Assembly (NCBI RefSeq): GCF_024172165.1
Contig: NZ_JAMZEB010000002.1
Location: 8,592,501 to 8,656,500, forward strand
Length of the DNA: 64,000 nt
Source of the DNA: Nonomuraea thailandensis
Lineage (GTDB): Bacteria > Actinomycetota > Actinomycetes > Streptosporangiales > Streptosporangiaceae
Direction: 5' to 3'
Shown: one piece after another, positions 57,640 through 64,000 of the stretch
How positions within the stretch are numbered: position 1 is the first letter of the stretch
How the letters are laid out: every line of letters starts with the position of its first letter
The notes under the pieces: model-generated
Databases searched by the model: none
Seen by the model: only the letters and a program-made list of their open reading frames with translations
Told to the model about the DNA's origin: nothing
Translations under genes and position numbers: made by a program

Positions 57640-59099
57640 GATCCAGACGCATGGCCGCGGCCGTGACCACCCTCGCGGTGGTGGCGAGCGGCCTGGTGTC
57701 CGCGGCCGTCATCGGCGTCGGCCCGGTTCTGGCCGACCACTGCGATCCGGCGGAGGCCACCCAGTCACCTCAGGCGAGCCAGACCCAGCAGCCGGATCAG
57801 AACCAGGACCAGGGCCAGCAGCAGGACCAGAACCAGGACCAGGGACAGCAACAGGACCAGGGTCAGCAACAGGATCAGAACCAGCAGGGACAGCAACAGG
57901 ACCAGCAGACCGACCAGCAGGGCACCGGCCAGACCGACGACGAGCAGCAGGCCCCCCAGGGCGGCGGCATCGCGCTGCTCGACCCGGCGCAGCCGCCGGA
58001 GACCGACGCCCCGGACGCTCCGGAGGCCGGCAACCCCGAGGCCGAGCCCGAGCAGAGCGCCGAGACCTTCGGCCGCCGCCGCGGCGGCAACCAGCCCACC
58101 CGCACGCCCACCCCGAGCCCCAGCCAGACCCAGAACCCCGACGACGGCGGGTCCACCGCCTCGCCGAGCGCCTCGCCGACCGGCTCGGCCTCGCCCTCGC
58201 CCACCGGGACGGGCGGCGCCGAGGAGCAGTGCGCCGACCTGGGCCCGTTCCCCGAGGACTTCGTGGACATCCGCCAGGTCGCGCCGGTGAACGACCAGGC
58301 CCGCACCGGCCGCAACGGCTCGCGTGGCACGTTCGTCTCGCAGTGCGGCACCAACCGCAACGGCCACAACAACCCCGACAACTTCATCGTGGCCCCCGGC
58401 GTGAGCAACGGTGCGCACCACCTGCACGACTACGTGGGCAACCTGTCGACGGACGCCTTCTCCACCGACGAGAGCCTGGCCGCGGCCGGGACGACCTGCC
58501 GGCTGAACGACCGGTCCACCTACTTCTGGCCGGTACTCAGGGACCGCAGGTCCGACGCGAACGCCACCGACCCCGACGGCAACGTCGGCCAGGTCCTGCG
58601 TCCGCGCTCCGTGACGCTCCAGTTCCGCGGGAACGCCGCCGCCCGGGTGGTCGAGATGCCGAGGTTCATCCGGATCATCACGGGTGACGCCAAGGCGGCC
58701 ACGAACGGCGGGGCCAACGCCAAGGCCGGCTGGAGCTGCTCGGGATTCCAAAATCGCATAAGTCCCGACAAATACACGCTTTGCCCGCGCGGCGGCCAGG
58801 TCCTCCGTATTCTGGACTTCCCCAGCTGCTGGGACGGTCAGAACACCGACAGCGCCAACCACCGCACACACGTGGTCTTCCCCGGCCAGGGTGGTGCCTG
58901 CCCCCAGGGCACCAGAGCGATTCCGCAGCTACGCATGACGCTCGCGTACAACGTGCCGCAAGGTCCTTCGTACGCCGTGGACGCCTTCCCTGAGCAGAAG
59001 CACAACCCCGTCACCGACCACGGTGACTTCGCCAACGTGATGCCCGACCGGCTGATGCAGTTCGTCGTCTCATGCATCAACCGTGGCCGCCGTTGCTGA
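57636..59099 (+). CDS. DUF1996 secreted protein with Gln/Asp-rich linker
   Basis: 487 aa. Signal peptide (1-33), a low-complexity Gln/Asp/Asn segment (about 45-100, repeats of DQNQDQGQQQ), a Pro/Thr/Ser linker, then a DUF1996 domain (about 205-485) with GAHHLHDYVGN, SCWDGQNTDSANHRTHVVFP and the DHGDFANVM ending, plus paired Cys. These His-rich motifs suggest metal binding or hydrolase activity, as in fungal and actinobacterial members, but the function is unknown. The ATG overlaps the DUF4142 stop. G+C is lower around 58750-58830. Confidence 0.85.
   Translation: MRSRRMAAAVTTLAVVASGLVSAAVIGVGPVLADHCDPAEATQSPQASQTQQPDQNQDQGQQQDQNQDQGQQQDQGQQQDQNQQGQQQDQQTDQQGTGQTDDEQQAPQGGGIALLDPAQPPETDAPDAPEAGNPEAEPEQSAETFGRRRGGNQPTRTPTPSPSQTQNPDDGGSTASPSASPTGSASPSPTGTGGAEEQCADLGPFPEDFVDIRQVAPVNDQARTGRNGSRGTFVSQCGTNRNGHNNPDNFIVAPGVSNGAHHLHDYVGNLSTDAFSTDESLAAAGTTCRLNDRSTYFWPVLRDRRSDANATDPDGNVGQVLRPRSVTLQFRGNAAARVVEMPRFIRIITGDAKAATNGGANAKAGWSCSGFQNRISPDKYTLCPRGGQVLRILDFPSCWDGQNTDSANHRTHVVFPGQGGACPQGTRAIPQLRMTLAYNVPQGPSYAVDAFPEQKHNPVTDHGDFANVMPDRLMQFVVSCINRGRRC
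57786..57910 (+). repeat. Gln/Asp-rich codon repeats in the DUF1996 gene
   Basis: Irregular repeats of ccaggaccag/cagcaggac-type units encode DQ, NQ and QQ runs. They are imperfect and lie in the linker after the signal peptide. Confidence 0.7.
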
Positions 59100-59172
59100 T
59101 CTGATCGTCGTCGCCCTCACGGGCAACGCAGCTCTCCGAGTCGCACCCTCACCCGACCTTGGAGGGAAATAC

Positions 59173-60012
59173 ATGCTCCACAGACGACACCCCAGGCACG
59201 CCCCCACTCTGCTGGACACCAGGAACGTCCGGCTGGGGGCGAGCGCCTCCATCGCGGCCCTCGTGCTGTCAGTGTTCGCGCTGACCAGGACGGAACGCGG
59301 GATCGCGCTGCTCGGCCGAGGGGTCGGCTTCCTCGAGTTCTACGCGGGCGTGTTCGCCCTGGTGCTGCTGACCGCGACCGTCGCGCTCGGCCTGCTCACC
59401 ACGGAACGCGTCTTCCTGTCACCGGCCAACCGGGTCAGGGCCCAGCTCGCCCACCGGGCCACCGCGCTCATCGGGCTGGCGTACCTGGTCACGCACATCA
59501 CACTCATGATCAGCCTCGGGCACGTGCCGCCGGGGGCGGCGGTCGTGCCGGTCGCCGGGATCTACGTGGGGCTCGGCACCCTGGCCTTCGACCTGATGGT
59601 CCTGGCCGTGGTGACGGGAATGCTCAGGGGGCGGTTCGCTACGCGGACCAGGCCGTGGCTGTGGCGGATCCTCCACTCCGCCGCGTACCTGGCCTGGCCC
59701 GTCGGGATCATGCACGGACTGACGGCCGGCCGCCCGCCGGCCGGCTGGGTGGCCTGGTCGTACGTGGCCAGCATGGCGGCGGTCGGCGGCGCGCTGATCG
59801 TCCGCGTGCTGGCGACGGTGCGCAGGCCGCCGGTCGTACCCGAGAAGGTCAACATGCCCGCCGTGACCGCTCCCGCCGCCCTGGGCGTGCCGTCGGAGCG
59901 GCCCCAGCAGGCCAAGCAGAAGACTCCGGTCCCGGCCGGAGCGACGGCGACAGCCGTCAAGGCACCCGTCAGCCTCGCCGAGGCCCGCCGCAGATACCGG
60001 GAGGCAGGATGA
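59173..60012 (+). CDS. ferric reductase-like haem b membrane protein
   Basis: 279 aa with about six membrane helices. Two His pairs with haem-bridging spacing are visible: His94/His108 (AHRATALIGLAYLVTHIT) and His168/His181 (LHSAAYLAWPVGIMHG). This is the ferric-reductase-like (b-type bis-haem) domain, without the FAD/NAD part, and with a cytosolic Ala/Pro/Lys tail. The next gene encodes a soluble NADH-type electron carrier that could feed it. ATG at 59173 follows GGAGGG. Confidence 0.8.
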   Translation: MLHRRHPRHAPTLLDTRNVRLGASASIAALVLSVFALTRTERGIALLGRGVGFLEFYAGVFALVLLTATVALGLLTTERVFLSPANRVRAQLAHRATALIGLAYLVTHITLMISLGHVPPGAAVVPVAGIYVGLGTLAFDLMVLAVVTGMLRGRFATRTRPWLWRILHSAAYLAWPVGIMHGLTAGRPPAGWVAWSYVASMAAVGGALIVRVLATVRRPPVVPEKVNMPAVTAPAALGVPSERPQQAKQKTPVPAGATATAVKAPVSLAEARRRYREAG

Positions 60013-60040
60013 TCCTGCTCGCAGCCCCCAAGGAGCGACT

Positions 60041-61648
60041 GTGATTCCGGCCAGAGTGCCACGGGTGTTACGCATGGGTCCGGCCCGGCTCACCGCCGGG
60101 CTGGACCACTGCCGTCGCCTGGACCTGCCCGCCCACCGCACCCTCCACGGCGTCATGGAGCCCAGGGAGCTGGGCGAGCTCATCTCGTACGCCAACGAGG
60201 TGGACATGCGCGGCCGGGGCGGCGCGGCCTTCCCGTTCGCCCGCAAGCTGCGCGCCGTGGCCGACGCGGCCCGCTCGGGCGGCGAGTGCGTCGTGCTGGT
60301 CAACGGCGCCGAGGGCGAGCCGGCCAGCTCCAAGGACGCCATGCTGCTCACCCGCAACCCGCACCTCGTGCTGGACGGCGCGGTGCTGGCGGCCGAGGCG
60401 CTGGGCGCCCGCGAGGTGGTCGTCGCCACGGCCGGCGGCGAGGTCGCCGAGGCGTCCGTCACCGCCGCCGTGAACGAGCGCCGCGCGGCCAACGTGTCCG
60501 GCGGAGCCGAGAGCCGGGTCCCGATCAGAGTGGTCGGGATCAAGGAGCGGTTCATCTCCGGCGAGGGCGGCGCGCTGGTCAAGGCCGTGAACGGAGAGGA
60601 GGGCATCCCGCCGGGCAGGAAGAAGCGGGCCGCGACGAGCGGCGTGGACGGGCTGCCGACGCTGCTGTCCAACACGGAGACGTACGCGCAGTTCGCGCTG
60701 CTCGCCGAGTACGGGCCGGAGAAGTACGCCGAGGTGGGCACCGCCAAGGAGCCCGGCACGATCCTGCTCACGGTCAGCGGCGGCGCGGCCCACGGCGCGG
60801 TCATCGAGGCGCCCACGGGGACGTACCTGTCGGACGTGCTGGGCCTGTGCGAGGCGGAGATCGGCGACGGCGTGCTCATCGGCGGCTACCACGGCGCGTG
60901 GCTGTCGGCCGGCGTCGTCGAGACGGCCGTGATCTCCCGCGAGGGCATGAAGCAGGCCGGGGCCACGCTCGGGGCCGGGATCATCGTCCCGCTCGGCGAG
61001 TCCACCTGCGCCCTGGGCGAGGCCGCCCGGGTCGCCGCCTTCCTCGCGGCGGAGTCCGCGGGCCAGTGCGGTCCGTGCCGGCTCGGCCTGCCCGACATCG
61101 CCAAGGCCATGTACGCGCTGGTCGAGGGCACCGGCTCCATCGACGCGGTACGGCGCTGCGTGCGCGGCGTCGAGCGGCGCGGGGCGTGCTTCCACCCGGA
61201 CGGCACGGCCAAGTTCGTGCTGTCGGCCCTGGACGCGTTCGAGGTCGAGATCGCGCAACATCTGGAGCAGGGCTCCTGCGGCCGCCCCGTGCGCGGGGTG
61301 CTGCCGATGCCGGAGCGCGAGGCCGAGCCCGAGTACCGGCTGGAGGTCGACTGGTCCCGCTGCCAGGGGCACGGGCTGTGCGCGCACCTGCTGCCCGAGT
61401 TCGTGGACCTGGACGACTACGGGTTCCCGTCGTTCCGCCAGATCCCGGGCTTCATGGCCAAGGAGGCGCGGCGGGCGGTCGACATGTGCCCGGCGCTGGC
61501 TCTGCGGCTGGCCCAGACCAACGGCGGGGACCACGGCGGCGGGCCCAAGCCCGCGGGCAGGCCGCTGCGGCTGGTCAAGGACGGAGTGATGAAGAAGGCA
61601 GGAGAGAGCGTGCCGCGGCTCACCCGCGTCGGCATCGCGCGCGCCTGA
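60041..61648 (+). CDS. NuoF-like flavo-iron-sulfur protein fused to a ferredoxin
   Basis: 535 aa. The NuoF core has the FMN/NADH loops GRGGAAFPFARK (58-69) and NGAEGEPASSKD (88-99). The N3-type cluster segment reads SAGQCGPCRLG: the first of the usual Cys is Ala340, while Cys343, Cys346 and a later Cys383 remain. A C-terminal ferredoxin (about 432-490, Cys441, Cys447, Cys483-Pro) has the three-Cys pattern of 3Fe-4S or atypical clusters. It probably passes electrons from NAD(P)H to the haem protein encoded just upstream. GTG start follows AAGGAG. Confidence 0.82.
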   Translation: MIPARVPRVLRMGPARLTAGLDHCRRLDLPAHRTLHGVMEPRELGELISYANEVDMRGRGGAAFPFARKLRAVADAARSGGECVVLVNGAEGEPASSKDAMLLTRNPHLVLDGAVLAAEALGAREVVVATAGGEVAEASVTAAVNERRAANVSGGAESRVPIRVVGIKERFISGEGGALVKAVNGEEGIPPGRKKRAATSGVDGLPTLLSNTETYAQFALLAEYGPEKYAEVGTAKEPGTILLTVSGGAAHGAVIEAPTGTYLSDVLGLCEAEIGDGVLIGGYHGAWLSAGVVETAVISREGMKQAGATLGAGIIVPLGESTCALGEAARVAAFLAAESAGQCGPCRLGLPDIAKAMYALVEGTGSIDAVRRCVRGVERRGACFHPDGTAKFVLSALDAFEVEIAQHLEQGSCGRPVRGVLPMPEREAEPEYRLEVDWSRCQGHGLCAHLLPEFVDLDDYGFPSFRQIPGFMAKEARRAVDMCPALALRLAQTNGGDHGGGPKPAGRPLRLVKDGVMKKAGESVPRLTRVGIARA

Positions 61649-61687
61649 TCGTGAGGGGCGTGACCCAGAAAAGCGTTATTTCGGAAT

Positions 61688-61714
61688 AGCGCCGATATGA
61701 ATAATGTCGGCGCT
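61688..61714. terminator. stem-loop between convergent genes
   Basis: AGCGCCGA/TCGGCGCT, a perfect 8-bp stem with an 11-base A/T-rich loop, between the NuoF-like gene and the L,D-transpeptidase gene. It can serve both strands; the U-tracts are weak. Confidence 0.65.
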
Positions 61715-61722
61715 GTTCAACG

Positions 61723-62442
61723 TCACATGATCTTGCCGCGCACATAAACGGGCTCACCGATCTTCACCATCTCGAACAACCGCTTGGACGTCGTCAACGG
61801 CACGCGCACGCAGCCGTGGGAGGCCGGGCGCAGCGGCACCTTCGTCGAGCCGTGCATGGCGATGCCCCCCACGAAGTACAGCGAGTTGTACATCGATCCG
61901 AGCCGCCCCGTCGTCCAGCCCGGCGCCCGCCGGGAGACGCGGAAGTCGCCGACCGGCGTGATGGCGTTGCCGCAGCGGCCGTCCTCGCAGTAACGCACCT
62001 CGGCGCCGGACGAGATGTGCGTGATCAGCGCGGGCTTGCGGTCGCGGTAGACGGTCAGGAGCTGGTCGCGCAGGCTGATCTCCACCCGGTCGGCGCCGCC
62101 GTTCGGCACCAGCGGGCGGCGGTGCGCCGACCGCTCCAGCGCCGCCCACACCCGCGAGCCGACCTCGCCCTGCGGCATGATCCTGCGGTGCTTCTGCAGC
62201 GCCCACACGGCCATCTTGGTCTGCTCGTCGTAGACGCCGTTGATCTTCCCGAAGTAGTAGCGGCCCCGGTGCAGCTTCTCCTGCAGCACCTTGACGGCCA
62301 TTCCCCGGTCTCCCGGCTTCAGCACGACCCCGGACACCTGACCGGCCTGGTCCGTGTGGTCGGCCGCAGCGGGAGCCGGAATCGCACAGACGGCGGCGGC
62401 GGCGACGCCAAGAGCGGCTATTCTTTGAAGCTTTATCCTCAT
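61723..62442 (-). CDS. L,D-transpeptidase with peptidoglycan-binding domain
   Basis: 239 aa. Sec signal (1-27, cleavage after PAAA), a peptidoglycan-binding-1 domain (about 38-100: GMAVKVLQEKL, INGVYDEQTKMAVWALQK), then a YkuD catalytic domain (115-238) with the active-site set His197 (AMHGST), His209 and Cys211 (SHGCVRV). It makes 3-3 cross-links or attaches proteins to peptidoglycan outside the cell. It stands alone, convergent with the NuoF-like gene. Confidence 0.92.
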   Translation of the reverse strand: MRIKLQRIAALGVAAAAVCAIPAPAAADHTDQAGQVSGVVLKPGDRGMAVKVLQEKLHRGRYYFGKINGVYDEQTKMAVWALQKHRRIMPQGEVGSRVWAALERSAHRRPLVPNGGADRVEISLRDQLLTVYRDRKPALITHISSGAEVRYCEDGRCGNAITPVGDFRVSRRAPGWTTGRLGSMYNSLYFVGGIAMHGSTKVPLRPASHGCVRVPLTTSKRLFEMVKIGEPVYVRGKIM

Positions 62443-62538
62443 AAATCAACGCCTACCCGCACCGCAGAGAATTCATGGCTTTTATCAAGCAAAGCCCCGG
62501 CTAATAACCGGATCCCGGCTAAATCGGTTATTTCGTAT

Positions 62539-63315
62539 TTAGGCGTCACGTGCGCGGAGCAGCAGCCCGCCGCACACCAGCGCCGCCCCGGCCCAGGCCG
62601 CGGCCACGCCCAGCCCCGCCCACGCGCCGATGGGCATGGCGGGCAGGGTCGTGGTGGCCTGGACGGCCAGCCCCGCGTTCATCGGCGACAACCTCCAGAG
62701 CAGGCGCTGCACGTCCTCGTTCCTGATCATCAGGACGACCATCGGGAAGAGATAGATCAGCCCCAGCACGGCCCCCGCCGAGACCGCCGAGTCCCGCACG
62801 GCCGTCGCCACGCCCGCGCTCAGCACCGCGATCAGCACCAGATAGAGCACCGACCCGGCCGCCGCCCGCAACGTGGGCCCGTCGGCGAGCGACAGCGGCG
62901 GGTAGCCGTGCTCGGGAGTGAAGCCGTTGCCGGGCAGCAGCAGCCGCGCCACCAGCAGGGAGCCGAGCACGCCGAGCGCCCCCGCGGCCGACGTCAGCCC
63001 GGCGAGCAGGGCGGTCCTGGCGGCCAGCGCGGTCATCCGGCGCGGCATCGCCGTCAGGCTGGTGCGGACCATCCCCGTGCTGTACTCCCCGCAGACCGCC
63101 ACCACCGCCAGCAGCGCCACCAGCCCCTGTCCGAGCTGCACCCCGAACAGGCCGACGCGGGCGGCGTCCTGACCGCAGCCCGCCGACGGGCACTCCATCG
63201 CGCCGGCCGCGGCCGCGCTGCCCGCCACGGTCAGCGCGACGATCCCGATCAGCAGCCGGACGGGCCCCGGCACCGTGCGCAGCTTGGTCCACTCGGCGTG
63301 CAGTTCCCGCCTCAC
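62539..63315 (-). CDS. ABC-2 type transporter permease
   Basis: 258 aa with six membrane helices and the ABC-2 permease marks of this group: ELHAEWTKLRTVPGP at the start, GEYSTGMVRTSLTAMPRR after helix 2 (a cytosolic coupling loop). GTG at 63315 overlaps the stop of the next permease (GTGA). The ATPase partner is not in the window and probably lies beyond 64000. Substrate unknown; such pairs often export antibiotics. Confidence 0.85.
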   Translation of the reverse strand: MRRELHAEWTKLRTVPGPVRLLIGIVALTVAGSAAAAGAMECPSAGCGQDAARVGLFGVQLGQGLVALLAVVAVCGEYSTGMVRTSLTAMPRRMTALAARTALLAGLTSAAGALGVLGSLLVARLLLPGNGFTPEHGYPPLSLADGPTLRAAAGSVLYLVLIAVLSAGVATAVRDSAVSAGAVLGLIYLFPMVVLMIRNEDVQRLLWRLSPMNAGLAVQATTTLPAMPIGAWAGLGVAAAWAGAALVCGGLLLRARDA

Positions 63316-64000
63316 GCGTCCCTCCCGTTCAGGCGGCGCACGGCCAGGCCGAGCGCGAGGGCCGCGTACGCGCACAACACCGCGAACCCGGCCCACGGCG
63401 GCAGCGGGAAGTACCCCATCGCGGGCACGTAGTGCGAGATCACCTGCTCGTACGCCGGCACGCTCTGCTGGATCGCGAAGCCGGCGGCCGGGGTGAGCCG
63501 CAGCAGCCAGCGCGACACCTCGTCGGGCAGGATGGACGCGGTCCCCAGCACGTACGGGACCACGAGCACCACGATCGCCGCGATGACCGCGGGCGCGCTG
63601 CGCCGGAACAGGGCGCCCAGCGCGAGGGCCAGCACGGCGGACACAGCGAGGACGCCCGCGGCGCCCACGATCACCCGCACCTCCGTGAGCGTGCTCACCG
63701 GCAGCGTGAAGATGCCGTTGCCGCGCAGCAGTCGCACCCCGAGCGGCACCGTGACGGCCGCTCCCACCAGCCCGGCGGCGAACGTGGCCGCGCCCACCAC
63801 CACGGCCTTGGCCACCAGCGTCCGGCCACGCCGCGGGCCGGCCAGCAGCGTCGTGCGGATCAGGCCGCGCCGGTACTCCGTCGTGACGAACAGCACCGCC
63901 ACCACGATCACCACGACGAGCGCGATCAGCGCGCCGGTCAGCGTCCGCTCGACGGTGCCCTCGGTCGTGTTGGGGGCGATGTCGCCCGTCCCGGTGATGG
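63312..64000 (-). CDS. ABC-2 type transporter permease, partial (5' end beyond window)
   Basis: The frame is open to base 64000, so the N terminus is missing. The ~229 visible residues have several helices and the same TEYRRGLIRTTLLAGPRRGR coupling loop as the next permease, so the two are paralogues from a duplication and likely form a heterodimer. Confidence 0.82.
   Translation of the reverse strand, partial: ITGTGDIAPNTTEGTVERTLTGALIALVVVIVVAVLFVTTEYRRGLIRTTLLAGPRRGRTLVAKAVVVGAATFAAGLVGAAVTVPLGVRLLRGNGIFTLPVSTLTEVRVIVGAAGVLAVSAVLALALGALFRRSAPAVIAAIVVLVVPYVLGTASILPDEVSRWLLRLTPAAGFAIQQSVPAYEQVISHYVPAMGYFPLPPWAGFAVLCAYAALALGLAVRRLNGRDA

Noticed and set aside
57786..57910. A CRISPR-like or minisatellite array
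   Set aside because: The units are irregular, without constant spacers, in frame with the DUF1996 gene, and simply encode Gln/Asp runs.
1..64000. Insertion sequences, prophage or integrated elements
   Set aside because: No transposase, integrase, phage structural gene, tRNA-attachment duplication or flanking terminal repeats were recognised.

Overview
The window is high-GC actinobacterial chromosome (roughly 70% G+C, many GTG starts, dense ATGA/GTGA stop-start overlaps). The gene set (AftD-like glycosyltransferase, RF2-ftsEX-smpB-ssrA block, 1624-aa NAD-glutamate dehydrogenase, DUF1996 and DUF4142 proteins, AfsR-like regulator) best suggests a filamentous actinomycete of the Streptosporangiaceae type, for example Nonomuraea. 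That genus call is inference from gene content. No insertion sequence, prophage, CRISPR array, rRNA or canonical tRNA was recognised.

Region 1 (1-9700) is a steroid/side-chain lipid catabolism island. A six-gene minus-strand operon (7512 down to 424) encodes two acyl-CoA synthetases, a DUF35 protein, two thiolase-fold (Ltp-like) proteins and an alpha/beta hydrolase. It is divergent from an EchA19-like enoyl-CoA hydratase and is followed by an FMN-dependent monooxygenase-family gene. The intergenic spaces hold perfect matches to the mycobacterial KstR and KstR2 operator consensus motifs.

Region 2 (9700-21700) is a cell-envelope locus: DUF3068 (PorA-family) protein, membrane acyltransferase, AftD-like arabinofuranosyltransferase, GT4, GT2, a tiny DUF2613 protein that is easily overlooked, and two polytopic GT-C-like membrane proteins. 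It resembles the Rv0225-Rv0236 neighbourhood of mycobacteria. KstR-like boxes also lie in front of its first two genes.

Region 3 (21700-29400) holds a FadE34-like fused acyl-CoA dehydrogenase and another acyl-CoA synthetase that share an AGAAT-N3-ATTCT operator, plus secreted proteins: a Pro/Gln-rich membrane protein, an HtrA-like lipoprotein, an OmpA-domain protein and a lipoprotein.

Region 4 (29500-42800) is accessory and regulatory. It contains a GlxA-like regulator, a Ser/Thr kinase and an AfsR/SARP regulator in a row; an ARPP-like plus TROVE/vWA-like gene pair; a secreted phosphodiesterase; a MotA/TolQ-like plus TolR-like membrane pair; and a YbaB / EspC-like / toxin-like trio.

Region 5 (42900-50300) is housekeeping: tmRNA, a penicillin-binding protein homologue with all catalytic motifs lost, SmpB, FtsX, FtsE, a small zinc-ribbon membrane protein, RF2 and a lipoprotein.

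Region 6 (50300-64000) has NAD-glutamate dehydrogenase, tryptophan 2,3-dioxygenase, and an ECF sigma/anti-sigma pair divergent from a secreted/redox operon (DUF4142, DUF1996, haem membrane protein, NuoF-ferredoxin fusion). It ends with an L,D-transpeptidase and two ABC-2 permeases, the last one running off the window.
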